A DNA stretch of 64,000 bases from Sphaeramia orbicularis (lineage: Eukaryota; Chordata; Actinopteri; Kurtiformes; Apogonidae). The position numbers and the translations under genes were made by a program. Each line of letters begins with the position of its first letter. The stretch's first letter is position 1. The notes beneath the pieces are model-generated. The model worked only from the letters and a program-made list of their open reading frames with translations, was not told where the DNA came from and ran no database searches. This document shows, in pieces, positions 34,400 to 51,200 of the stretch. The DNA lies in the NCBI RefSeq assembly GCF_902148855.1, contig NC_043978.1:40836609-40900608 (forward strand). Direction: 5' to 3'.

Positions 34400-34631
34400 A
34401 CAGTCTAAGTGCATATATATATATATATATATGTGTGCGTGTGTGCCTCAATAGAAATCCCCTCTTGGAGCCAGCAATCTATGCAGTGTTATTCTAAGTG
34501 ACAGTTTTCTGGAAATCCCCCACCTAGTTGCAGGCTCCGCCCCGCTGCAGCCACACAGAGGGCATTTACAGACGGCTGCACAACTCCGACACAGTACATC
34601 CAAACCTCGTCCACGACAAACAAGGACCACT
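34400..34631 (+). promoter_or_regulatory. nfkbia: nfkbia promoter with kB sites and GC box
   Basis: GGAAATCCCC at 34511-34520 fits the NF-kB half-site pattern, and AGAAATCCCC at 34453-34462 is a weaker one-base variant. A GC box (CTCCGCCCCG, 34535-34544) follows. NF-kB sites in the IkB-alpha promoter form the known negative feedback loop in mammals. An AT repeat (about 34414-34431) separates this from the Tc1/mariner element. No TATA box is obvious. The transcription start cannot be placed exactly. Confidence 0.65.
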
Positions 34632-37481
34632 ATGGACCTGCACCGGACCAGTATATACAACCAAATGGATTATAACCGGGAATCTAAGGAAGAGAAGCCA
34701 GCTGTTTCGACAGAGGATCGTCTCGACAGCGGTTTAGACTCCCTGAAAGAGGAGGAGTATCAGGCTGTGGCCGCCGAGATCCGTCGGCTCCAGCTGGAAT
34801 GTGAGCCCAAAACACCCGATGTAACCGGAGAGCAGCACAAATGGACAACACAGATCACAGAGGACGGAGACACGTAAGTCAGATAAGAAATGACGTTATG
34901 CGACATAGCGTGGATATATTTACGCGAGCTCGGTTTGCAGTTTTACCCGACTAGGCCTAGCTCGGTTCTTGGAGGTAATCCGATCCCTTTCCTGTGGGGA
35001 ATGTCTTCTTCTAGCCTGTCATTACAATGTACAGGCCCAGGCCTAAAACTTTCACCCGAGCTCGACTTTTATGAATTAGGACTTGGGAACCGATGCTGTT
35101 TTAGTGTTAACAATGCACAGAGGTGGCGTCCGGTTTAATAACGGGTTTCGCTGCGGTCAAAGCCGGCGGTACTGGACGTAAACAAAAGGCTATTATCAGG
35201 AGGGAATCTACTATGGCCGCGGGTCAGGCTGGGAAAGTCCCGGGCGCGCCGCCAAGGAATCCGACCGACGCGCGCCCCCGAGAAACAAGAAGGGGGAAAA
35301 AAGAGAGGAAAAAACACCTGAAATCACCACTACGGTAGTTAGTGGAGCCTCTTAACAGAAACCCTGCTGTTAAGTATATGTCTGCCGCTTATTAAACCCG
35401 GAGATTGCCGATGAGAGAAACCCCTAATAGTGTTTTGTTCCGATTCAGTTAACGTTAGTCAGTTCCGAGAAGTAATTTGATTGGACGAGACGAGGCATTC
35501 CAAGGACTTTTAACTATATATGTATTACTCCGCCCTACAGGTGTTCTAGAACTTTACAAAGACGAACTATTTTACGATCTTTATGAATTTAAAACTAAGA
35601 GCATAATTAGTTTTTCTATTCAATAATGCAAAATACACTTTAAATCAAGCATGGAAATATGTTATATTTATTTTAGAAAGGGATATAAAACCCCAGAGCA
35701 GCTCCTAAATTCCACTATTTTCCCTTTATTTACTCCTTTCTTGCAGTTTGTGATCATTTGTTGTCCCACCACCATCCTATAGATGTAGTCAGTTGTGTGT
35801 GTGTGTACTAAATCATCTACCTTTCTGTCCATAGGTTGCTCCACCTGGCCATCATCCACGAAGCCAAGGACTACATAAAGAAAATGATTGAACTTTCCAA
35901 GAACACACATTTCCTGGACACACAAAATGACCAAAGACAGGTATATAAGCATTTAGGAATATATAATAGATGTCCACACAGTGTCATGTTTATAGTCTGT
36001 TACTTGTATTTTGGTTTATTACATCCAGAGATTCTCTTCAGGCACTTCTCATACATTTTGCATTTCATCAGCATTATTAAATCTTTCAAGGTCCACCTGT
36101 TTGCTGTACTCACCTGCCTTCTCTTGATTTATTCCACCTTAGACTCCTCTACACTTAGCTGTAATAACAAATCAGGCAGATGTGTGTGAGCGCCTTCTGG
36201 TAGCCGGATGTGATCCCACGTTGGTGGACCGCAATGGTGACACGCCGCTTCACATTGCATGTCGCCACGGTAACCTGCCCTGCTTCAGCGTCATCACACA
36301 GAACTGTCTGCCCGACCATCTAAGCATCGTGATGGCCACCTGCAACTATCATGGTAAGATAGAAAAAAAATTGTATTTGTTGCAGTAGAGAACAGTGATA
36401 GGGCTTTGGATAAAACAAAGCCAAAATTGTCCACAATTTTAGGTGGCAGTGGTCAGTTACAAATTATAATAATACTAGCATGTGGTAGCTTAATGTGTAT
36501 GATGGCCCAGCTACACCACAATGTTAACAGACCACACACTGTCCAGTCCACATGTATTCCTAACTACTATTTAAAAGCAAAAATTGTGGGCATAAATAGT
36601 CATTTTGCTGCCCATTATCCCCAAGCACTATGGTTAGGAGGAAGAAGTAAACATTTCCTAGTACTGTATCCTGACTAAAACCCATCTATTACATGGTACA
36701 TCTACTTCAATGCTAAGTAGAATGATCCAGTTTTAGGCCTAAGTACAACATAGGTGGCTGGTTATATGTGAATATTCCAAATCTTGAGCACAATTTAAAG
36801 CTATTAACATGCCAAAAGAAACTGGTGATCTGAAATGGCCGTTCTTTTTCTGTTTTTGTTGTTTTGTGCAGGTCAGAACTGCCTTCATTTGGCCTCAGTT
36901 CATGGTTTCCTTTCACTTGTGGAAAGCCTGGTGGATATAGGAGCTGACATTAATGCAAAGGTACATAATGCTCATGTTATGTCTGTGTTGAACAGTCCAT
37001 TTGTAGAGGTACTTGCACAGAGATGATAATGTTCATGGTCGTACTCTAGATAAATGGATGGCTGATGACATTCTCTTCCTGTTCTGAAGGAACAGCGTAG
37101 CGGTCGTGGTGCACTGCATCTGGCTGTGGATCAGCAAAACCTCTCATTGGTCCAACTGCTGCTGAGAAAAGGAGCAGACCCCAACCTCCTGACCTCTGGA
37201 GGCCACACCCCCTTTCACCTCACCTATGGTCGTGACAATTACGAAATCAGGAAGGAACTGTTCTCGCTGACCAAGCCAGGCCTGAGGGAACTGCCCGACA
37301 GTGAACCAGATGACAGCGAGGAAGAGGAGGATGATGAGGTTTGTGTTGACAATGCAGAAATGCCAGGAACACACCTGGAAAGGCTTTGATGACTTATACA
37401 AAATATTTTTCTTGTTTGACTCATCTTTCCCTCATGTGTCTGCAGGTGGGTTATGATGACATCCAGTGGAACGGACATTAG
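34632..37481 (+). CDS. nfkbia: NF-kappa-B inhibitor alpha (IkB-alpha)
   Basis: Cytoplasmic inhibitor that masks the nuclear localisation of Rel/NF-kB dimers until IKK triggers its destruction. Six exons, 310 residues: 34632-34873, 35835-35940, 36143-36353, 36872-36960, 37090-37338 and 37446-37481, all GT-AG and in phase. The phosphodegron DSGLDS has its serines at 33 and 37, with candidate ubiquitin-acceptor lysines at 19 and 22. Ankyrin repeats run from about 78 to 285, with clear motifs [44 protein letters not shown] and [11 protein letters not shown]. The acidic PEST tail ([15 protein letters not shown]) precedes the last exon, [11 protein letters not shown]. Length is close to human (317). 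Intron 1 holds a GC-rich island at 35150-35340 whose open frames are not credible genes. Confidence 0.96.
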
Positions 37482-37980
37482 CAGGAAATGTGAGAGGAAG
37501 ACTAAGAGGCAGGAGGCTTTGATGATGACGGTGAAGGACGACAGAAGAGGCTTGGTGCGTCTACCGCTTCCTCCAGTGGCTTCAGAGAGGCCCAGTGATG
37601 TGAACGACACAGAGCGGGCGTGACAGGACAGACGGGCAGCTGCAGAGGCAAATCAGAGACTGGCCCACGTATAAACCAATGAGAGCGGCCACGGCTGTGG
37701 GAGAGGAAGTGGACGATCAGATGTGAAGATACGACACATTACTATGGGATGGGATCTTGCATCGCTGTATGATTAGTGGTTCAGTTATTCTGTGGACACT
37801 GTAAAATGTCATCACTGAAACATCCATCCACACAGATGTACCTGCAACAGCTCTGTTGTATGATATTGTAAATGCTGTGTATACAAAGATGTATTTTTTA
37901 TGTAAGCTGTGAATGTGTACAGTTGAGCAGGTTGTATATGTCTGACAGCAAACAGTCCAGCACACTCCAGTTAAATTAAA
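37482..37980 (+). other. nfkbia: nfkbia 3' UTR
   Basis: About 500 bases after the stop to ATTAAA at 37975-37980, the only close poly(A)-type signal. No coding potential. Confidence 0.55.
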
Positions 37981-39760
37981 ACGCTCATATTTAACAGTAC
38001 TAATGTGTGGATATATTTGTACACAATGGCAAGGAATTGGGAAATCACATCTGGTTGAAAACTAAGGGGTTCAATTTTAAATGTTTGTACACATACACAC
38101 CATTATTCTTTTGGTAATATGACAGTATAAATATTAGAACAAAACATGTAATGTTGGGCATCTGAAAGTTCTAGCGTGTGAAGTCATCAGTTCATCTGTG
38201 TGTAAGCATGATGGCTGAAGTTCAGAACCACTGCCTGTATTTTCATATAATGCATGTCACGCAGGAAATGGCTGATAACTCGACAACTCTTACACTAAAT
38301 AAGGAACTGGTGGCCAATTGAGCCTGCGACGCAGTTCCTCCAGCCTGCCGGGTATGTGTGTGAATTGTAAAACAGATAAGGGCTCGGGGAAATTTTGTGT
38401 GTGGAATGAGGCCCATCGCTCACTCATCTAAAGCAGGAAGTTTTTGAGGAGGGTGGGGTTAAGAGGGAAGTGACAGGAAATTCCCAGGAACAGAACACTC
38501 AGCTGTTCACGACATTCCTGCTTCTGGTCTCAAGAAGGGAATCTCCGCTGAACAACAGGATGCCTCTGTCAAGCTCAGGGTGAAGGGAAGGAAGGGAGTT
38601 TTACTTAAATGAGTGAAATAAACATAAATCATCCTTAATGCAGTTATGCAAGTCAGTGAACATATTCCAAATTTGTGCACTAAATTTTGGGATTAGGTTA
38701 GGTAAAATAGCTCAGTGTATCTACTTTACAAACTGCCAGTTGTAAGCACATTGGAAGTAATTTTCACCTTTTAATGATTTTAGACATGAATCTGATCACC
38801 TAATAGATAAGTTATAATACTCCTGCTGAAGCATTTGTGAATCTTATAGCATTTAATTCATACTTGTGTTTAGTTACAAATGTTATGAAACTGTAACTTT
38901 GACTTAATTTGAAATTGTACTAAAGATTAAAACTAAAACCAAATGTGGAAACTTTGTAGTCTAAAACAAAATCAGTTTTCAAATACCGATATAAAATCTG
39001 AAACTGGCAGCTATAATCCGCTTCACTTTCTTTCCCAGTGCACAAGAATAAAATGGTTTTGCATATTACAAGACCTTCAATAAACAACAGGTGCTGGAGC
39101 CTATCCCAGCCCTTCTATCATTTAATACAAATAAACTAAAACCAGCCAATACATCAAAATAAAACTGAAACTAAAATTACTTAAGCACTCGTAAAACCAA
39201 AGTGTTCGACAAAAAAAAAAAGAAACACTAATAAAACTTTAAATAATTAGGCTGCAGCTACACAAGGTTGCAAATGCACTGAGAAGGAGACAGATCGGGA
39301 AAGGTCAGTGTTTAATAAAAACACATTTAATGGAAGTGCAGTGATGGCAGCAGAGAGGATGAGAAGGAACATGGAGGGAGAGGAGGTCCATAATGAAAAA
39401 GTAATGAGCGACTTCCCATTGATGTTGACCTGAGCAGACTTAAAACAGGGGTGTGACATGACGATTGTTCCCACAGCTATTCCCTGGGTTATCTAACAGA
39501 GCACAAACAGAAACACAATGAAAGAGATACAAGTGGTGTCAGCCCTGAGTAAAGATGGTTAAAAAGCACTGTTTAAAGACAGTGACTCAAGACACTGCTG
39601 GACCAGAGTCCATGTTAAAGAGGTATTGAGTTCTATTGTAGTGTATCCACACCTCCATCCTCTAATCTGCTCATGTCACGTTCATCAACTGAAGTTAATT
39701 AAAACCCTGTAGCCGATAAAACTGCAAGTGAGCACGACCATGTTAGAGCGTCGTGTCATC
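37981..39760. other. Spacer between nfkbia and psma6 with kB pair
   Basis: The convergent genes are separated by about 2.6 kb. A non-repetitive island at about 38280-38590 contains two kB consensus sites (separate entry). The segment 39242-39474 is open on both strands; the minus frame has a hydrophobic stretch (SPSMFLLILSAAITALPL) but no support as a gene. Confidence 0.45.
38476..38546. promoter_or_regulatory. Pair of NF-kB consensus sites downstream of nfkbia
   Basis: GGAAATTCCC at 38476-38485 is a symmetrical kB site, and GGGAATCTCC at 38537-38546 matches GGGRNNYYCC. They lie 61 bases apart, about 1 kb past the nfkbia stop, in a high-complexity block with nearby AGGAAGT (ETS-like) and ACATTCC motifs. 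This looks like an inducible enhancer. Activity is inferred. Confidence 0.45.
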
Positions 39761-39768
39761 GGGGATTG

Positions 39769-40075
39769 ATGGGAAAGTCCGGTATCTTTCCAGCCTGTGT
39801 GATTTTTGGCGTCTGGCTGCAGGGAGGATGTCTCAATGCGGCTACAAAGGAAATTGCAGAGGAGTACGATATGTGGATACTGAGTCCGATAAAGTCCAGG
39901 GTATGACCAAGGGGGATGAAAAGGGTATATGGTATGTTTATAGCACACAGACAGAGCCCACCTGGTATTAAATCACCATATTGTTCTTCATTGTTTACAC
40001 TTTTTGATACCAACTTGTCCTTTATTTTCCTTCTAGACGAGGCCTTTGTGCAAAGGAGGCGGGCCGATCCAGTGA
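39769..40075 (+). CDS. Speculative two-exon short ORF
   Basis: ATG at 39769 opens a 44-codon frame, MGKSGIFPACVIFGVWLQGG onward to SPIKSR, ending exactly at a donor-like GTATGA (39901). An acceptor (TTTTCCTTCTAG) precedes 40037, and joining gives TRPLCKGGGPIQ and a stop at 40073-40075, 56 residues in all. The N-terminal third is hydrophobic, like a signal anchor. The second segment is antisense to the psma6 3' UTR. I recognise no family, and both strands are open here, so this may be chance. Confidence 0.15.
40021..40026 (-). terminator. psma6: psma6 poly(A) signal
   Basis: TTTATT on the plus strand, AATAAA on the psma6 strand, 110 bases past the stop codon. It defines a short 3' UTR. Confidence 0.65.
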
Positions 40076-40135
40076 TACCATGCATCTTCAATTTAGGGAT
40101 AATGCTGACGGCAGTAATATGGCTGCCAATTTCCC

Positions 40136-44042
<3,907 letters not shown>

Positions 44043-47000
44043 TCACTGCACTTTGGAGAGGCAGAGCCACTTCTGTGGTACTTCATAGGTGCTCCTGTCC
44101 TCTGAGTCGTCGTAGGGAATATGCCATAAATCCTCTGAAGTCTGAACAATGGTGTCGTAGCTGGGAATACTCTAAACACACACATGCACACCTAGTTAGT
44201 GATGGAGAGTAACAAAGTACTTTCAAAAAGTGGTGTACTTTTTAATTTGATACTACCTCATACTTCAACTCCTCGACTTCTAAGAAGCAAATATTGTATT
44301 TTTTCCTCCTTTTCTCTGACAACACTTATTACTTGTCACTGAACACTACATATCTCCACATGTATTGATTTCTACTGTTTGTGATAAACAGCATTCCTTA
44401 GTGGATTGTGAAATCTCTCTCTCTTCATAAAAATTAAAAATACATCTGGATTAGTTGGAAAATGCATTGTCACTGTGTTGAAAAAAGGCCAATAACCTGA
44501 GATCATAAAAAGTTAATTTTGAGAGTTGTGGTTTTCACAGGACAGTGACGCTACAAAAGTGCTGATTTTATAGAATGCCTCACAATAATATATAAAGTAG
44601 TTTAAACGGGGTTCACTTTAAATATGTACAGCAGTAAAATGCAACATACATGTTAATACAACAGTAAATTAAATTCGAGAACATCAAATATAGTCGTAAA
44701 ACTGTGATTTTAAGTATATTTTGCTGATAATACTTGGATACATTTACTTAATTATAGCATTGAATGTATAACTTGTGGAAGATTTTCTTGTGCTGTATCG
44801 TTTCTTTGTGAATACTTCTTCCACCACTGCACATCTCTCTTAGTCCTCTACTCGAACACTACTTCTGATCCCTCTTTCTCTTCCTGCTCCTCATCCTCCT
44901 CACCTGAAATCGGACTCTCCGTCTTGCTGCAACGTGTCCGTCCACCACCAGCTGGTGGCCCCTCTGCCATTTGAAGAAGAGCCGTCTGCTGGCTCCATCT
45001 GGCAGGCAGGCCTTGTGGTCCCTCATTAGGTCCCTGCTCACAAATTTACAGTGGTTCCCAGAATGCAAAGTGGCATACAGCAAAAAGGGGTCATCCTCAG
45101 AGCTGAGAGACATATAGAAACAGGAATCAGGTAAAACAGAAAAAAAGGTGAAGATACAGGAGGATGACAAGGTACTGAGTTATTCTGCATATGTTAATGT
45201 CTGTTCTGGTTGATTCTATTATCAACCCACATGCTGCAGTATTTTCTGTGATTAAAACAACAAAAACCTTGTGATTTTAGAGCAGCTTTCAATAAATGTT
45301 TGATAAACGAATAGTAATAGGATGATTGAATTTGAATAGCTTGTGAGTCCCTCTAGTTAATCTGTGTTTCCAGGTGCTCACATGTTTTCAGTGAAGAAGA
45401 AATGGGCTTTCTGCTGGATAAGAGCCATGTCGTTTCTGTCCCAGGTTTTCGAGGGCCGTAGCATGTGTTTCCTTCCCAAAACCAGCACTGCCAAGCCTTG
45501 ACGCGCAAACTCCGACACCACTGCCAACAACTGAAAAACACCACACACACTTTAATGCTTTTAGTTGTACCAAGAAAAAAATAATTCATGGATTTTAAGT
45601 GATGTGAATGTGGCGGGATGTCAGCTTGGCTTAGTCCCAGCGGCTCCTCTATGACTAACCCATTTTGAAACAGGTTTTAATCTCATTTGCATCTGCTGCT
45701 CTAACTGTTATACTGAGCATGTGATAGTCAGATCATAAAACATGTCTGAGTGTGTTAAGAAGATAAACATTTAAGATACAGTATGAAAGTGAGCAAGAAG
45801 TTGACATGTAAATACTTTAGCAAACATTTTTTATATTAAGTCTACAGAAAGATCTATAAATGTGTTTAGTTTGACTTTTTATTATGTTAATATGTTTGTT
45901 TTATACTTGTAAACTGTCTTATTTTATGTTCTTTGTTACTTAATTTATTCATATGTCCTCACAATGTTTTGCATGTCGAACAATAAAAACATAAAAAATA
46001 TTCAGGTTTACTGCTAGTCCTCAATTTCATTTGAATAAAAGCCTACATAAAAGTGAATTCATAGTGTTGATGTAAATGCCTTCTGCATTCATTTTAATAT
46101 TTTATTTAGAGCTCAAATAAACTACATTGATTTGATATCTAAATAGGATTTCCCATGTCTCTGTTCACACTTTTATCTTTCAGTTACATACAGTCTGAGA
46201 AAAATGTGACATGGTGAAGCCTAACACACACGCACATACACACACATCCTGTCAGACAGACTGATGTGGGCGGGCAGACAAGTGGGCCAGGTGTTGTTAA
46301 AATCAGGTACTGGCCGGTTAAAAAATCCTCCAACATGTTCACACGCAGCTGTTTAGTCATAGTGTGACCTACAGAAAAGCCCCTGGGTTGGACACACATA
46401 TATGTATAATGAAACAGCTAAAAACCAAACTGTACAGCGATGTGTGTGTATGCATATGCAAATGATTCCGAAAAAGTACTGTATAGTCAAATCTTCAGCT
46501 TTTCATTTCACACAGTGTCACGTTTAGCATCCATGTGTATGTTCTCACCGTCTCCGACAGCTTGGTTTTATCTTTGTTGATATTAGCGACATTGAGTCCA
46601 TCCATGACCACATCAAAAGATGGTTTCCTCTTCACAAACGCCTTGAATCTCTCCAGCTCCTGAAAACACCATAGTCCATAGGGAGAGACAGAAAAAAAGA
46701 CAAAATGTAAGAGTGATACACGGAAAAACAAACCAAAAACAGAACAAAAAAAGGCATAGACATGACACAAAGCCCTGTGTTAGCTTCGGAACAATGAATA
46801 ACTCATTCAAGAGGGTTTTTTTTTAAAGAGTTTGTTTAGTTTCAGAAAGAGGAGAAAACAAGATGTAATTTCTCATTTATCTTTTACCAACAACAAAAAG
46901 AAAATCGATTCATTTGGTGATAACTCACAGGACAGGAAAGAGATTCAAAATTGGAATCTGAAAAGTAGTAAAAAAGAAAAGCTGTCAGACAAAAATATAT

Positions 47001-48205
47001 ATTCAGATGCATCCACTACTCTGAAACAGAGAAGATAAGGTGAAGTACTGCTAGAAAGTGTCATATTTTCTACCTGGGTTATAATGCTGTCCTCTCAAAT
47101 CTCACAAAATTACATGGACGTTTGACTAAATAAAATAAGTGTATCTAGAATAATTAATAACAAAACACAGGGGTTATTCCTTGTTCCAGAATATGTGAGA
47201 TAACTGACCCTATGGATGGCTACTTTCTTCACTGACTGATCAAGGGTCTTCCAGTAATAAATCTACCTGGACCTACTTTCTTGGTACTGAGAACCAGCTG
47301 CTATCTTAACAGATAACAGCATACTGAGGTGTAACTTGTACGCCCTGGCAATAACAGAAATTATATTAAAGTAGTTGGTTAATGATTTTGTAAAAGTACA
47401 TGAGTGTCAACTGACTTTAAACTGTATAGTCAGTACTATATTTAGTTATAACTCCCTAAGAAATGGATAAGAAATGACACTTAAAGTTACGTGTGGAAAG
47501 CCAATTGTAGGTACTCAGTATCTTTAGGTTTAATTTTAGGATATTAGTGCAGAATCCGAATAAGCAGCACATAGTCCAGGCTTCACTGACAGAGTTATCA
47601 ATGAAAAACTCTGTAGAGCAGCTTTGTATCATAAGAGAAGAGTTGCTCACACAGACATTGTTGGTACTTTCACTTTTAGATAGCAGCAGTATGGAAATAG
47701 GCTTCTGTGAATTCCCCTGGACTTGAAACTTGGTTTGCATGTACATAAGCATAAACACAAAATCAAAATGTGGCGGTAAAAAATGTAAAAAAGCTTGTAA
47801 TATTCCTCCTCTGATGAGGGTTTTCTAGATAAAATGCACGCCAAGGCCTTTTGACTCTACATTATGCATTTTCATCACTAGTAGTCACTTAACATACCCA
47901 CAAAAATAGGATATACTCATTAATACTGCAAAAGCATATGTGTGTTGTTTACACCAGAGGTCTGAGAGATGTGTGTGCTGAGTGGGAGGCAAAGAGTTAT
48001 AGGTGTGAAAGAGGTGAGAAAATAAAAAAAAAATGCAGCAATTCACAATGAATACAAACAGGAGAATGACAGCATGGGAGAGAGAGAAAGAAAAGGAGAG
48101 AGGGAAAGACAGATGGAGAGAAAATCCAGTATAATTATCCAGGGACTTTCCAGAGCTGATACGTGAAACCAGCTCATTGTGCTGCTGTGGATAATATGAC
48201 TGCTT

Positions 48206-48273
<68 letters not shown>

Positions 48274-51200
48274 CACACAGAGCTGCACATGCATACATAA
48301 GCCGACAGTGCCATTTATGCCCCATTATACACAAAGAATGACAGTATTCTGAAAACATATCCGTGAGAGTTACTGCTGACCTCAACAGTGTATTCACTAC
48401 TGCATTACATTTTCATCTAATTAGCATCATTTATCAGGACTTTATAAATACTGAGTTGTCTACAATATAAGTAGCATAAGTATTTTGTGATAAATATGAG
48501 CACTGTTAACATCACAGTGTTTAAAAGCCTAATCTAAGGATGAATAAGTTGTTTATTTAGTATGAATAAACTTTGTCATTGATGACACATTTAGCTAATT
48601 ATTATCATTTAACTTACACTTTCAACAAGGTACTTTTAGCATTTAGCTTGTATTCTCAGCTGCCACACATTCTAATGCTAGTAATTAGGAAAAAGGTCTA
48701 ACTGTGACATTATCATTAGCATATTATTTCAACTATTTATTATACATTAATCTAAAACCATTATGTCATTTATGTTAGCAGTAACTTACACTTAGTTCTA
48801 GCTTTAGCTATAGCTTTTAGCTGGTTTATATGAAACGTGTACATTACATTTGGTAACAAGTTACTTTTAGTAGTTGCTACACTTTTTAAACACATAAAAA
48901 ACATGTTTACAGTTACAATATTTTTCATTTTTCACAAGTTTCATAAGTGGCAACTGTCACTTACAGACTGTTTCAACTGTTATTCATATATTTAGCTAAC
49001 TATAATATCATTTATGCTAGCTTATACTTTGGTAAACTACATTTTAGCATTTAGTTAGCATGGCATTTTAGCTTAAACACATATATTACATTTAGCTAAA
49101 TAACTAATTTTATTGTTTTCTGAGCTACTGAACTTATCACTTTTCCATAATTTTTTAGCTTACACCCTGAAGAAACTAATATTTAATGTACTCTCAGCTT
49201 CTAAATTTTGCATGAATGACAATAAACTAAATGCATTTTTAAAACACTAATAATTATGCTTTTTTTTTTTTTTTCCAAATCTCCTATCATCAGTACCATG
49301 TCATTTCATCTGTTATTCTTTGAATAAGAAACTCTGAATAAACTAGAAGCAGTTTGACTTGCATACTGTACATACCTACCTTTTATGGACTATCAATTCC
49401 AAAATATAGCTACAATATAAATCTCACATGTACTGTAATAATAGTAATTTAAGGGCTGTTTGATTGTTTCTATTTTTCTGGTCTTTCTGGATTTGTGAGA
49501 AAGTTGGTTTTCTCTGCTGAAACTCTTGGTGTTTGATTTTTATCTGTTTGCTTTGAGTCTTGCTATCATCATATGTGTCACCCGTTAATCAAACAGAAAC
49601 ACACTACCCCCTCATCGCCTTGTCCTCCATCTGTCGCTCCCTCTGTTTCTTTCCAACTGTTGCCCCTTTGTTGTCTGAAGCACTCTGTTTGCCCTTAAAA
49701 TAAATTGCCTTAAATGGGGAATTAATAAAGTCAAATTAAAGTGCACTTCTGTCTGCCTTCCTGTGTCTGTCTGCTCGGCAGGAGGTCGCTGTGGTCCACA
49801 TTCACATGCTGGAAATCCCCTTCATTTAACTAACTATTCCACCAACAGACTCCTCCTGACTACTGAAAAACACTAACAGAGAACATATACCCCCTTCTCC
49901 TACACCAAGATATATTTCTAAATAACAGTTTGATTTTTTTCACTATTTCAGGTAACTTTGAATCCAAGTTCATTGTAATGGGCATCATAAAAAATCCAGC
50001 CAGTACATTCCAATCCGGTGAAGAGCTAACGTACCTTGGCTCCCTTTCCACAAGCAGGCAGCTCATAAAGAGATGGCTGCAGACACACTTAAGCATTAAT
50101 CCCTTATTTTATGTATGTAAGTGTCTGAGATTCTGGTTGAACACAAGGGCAAGGCCTACTGCACTGAAAGAATGCAACTGAACCTGCCCAGTCTTACTTT
50201 GAGCCTTTAAAATCCACTCTGCAGTGACAACACACAAAAACACCTCTGCCTCTTCAGTCTGTGTTAATGTATAGTACATACTTATTGTATCTTATTAAAC
50301 ACTGGAGCACAGAGCTGAAAAATAAAACCAAGTGTGTTCCAAAACTGAGGTTAAGATTCTTGTATGTATTTGTAATCAGTGGAAAAATAAAAATTGAAAA
50401 CATTAGTACACTAGAAAATATAAAGAGGAAACTGTGGCCAATTTTCTAGATTTACTGAGTATATGAATAGTGTCTTTATTTAAAGTGGTTCTTGAACTTT
50501 TGTGAACCCTTGTAAATTTTCTCTGTCTCCTAAATATGACCTCAATAAGACTCAATCAGAAGTCCTAATACTCAGCAAAAGAAACCCAATTCAACAATAA
50601 CATATTAACCTTATTTATTTACTGTGGAAAGTGATCTTATCTTAAATATTTGGGAGTGGAAAAAGTATGTGAAGGTCAAGGATAGGTTAGGAATTTTAAC
50701 AAATAGGATGAAAAGGTTTAAGTCTATTCATAGAACAAAAATATATCTTCGCTGTCAAAGTTTGCCATTTTTACCTCGGCCAGGAGGTATTGTGATCACT
50801 TTGCTTTGTGTGCGTGCGTGCGTGCGTGTTTGTTTGTTTGTTTGTTAGCAAGATAACTCAAAAAGTTATGGATGGATTTTCATGAAATTTTCAGGAAATG
50901 CTGATACTGGCACAAGGAAGAAATTAATGAATTTTGGTGATGGGGGGGGGGGGCAGATCTATCTCGGCAGAGGTCTGTGCTCTCCGAGTGCTTTTCTTGT
51001 TCTTGATATGTGTTGTGACTCAAGCAAAGGAGCTTCATACAGACTTTACAAGAAAAATGTTTGATGTCCCTCAGTTGTAAAGAGTTACAGAATAATTTAT
51101 AAAGAGTTCAAAATCTGAAAGTCGACTGTCAGGCAGATGTTGCACAAATTGAGAAGAATCAGTTCCACTGTTACCATCCATCCATCCATTCTCTTCCGCT

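Noticed and set aside
35123-35338. 71-codon frame in nfkbia intron 1
   Set aside because: It lies in a GC-rich promoter-proximal island, where long chance frames are expected; basic low-complexity product with no family resemblance.
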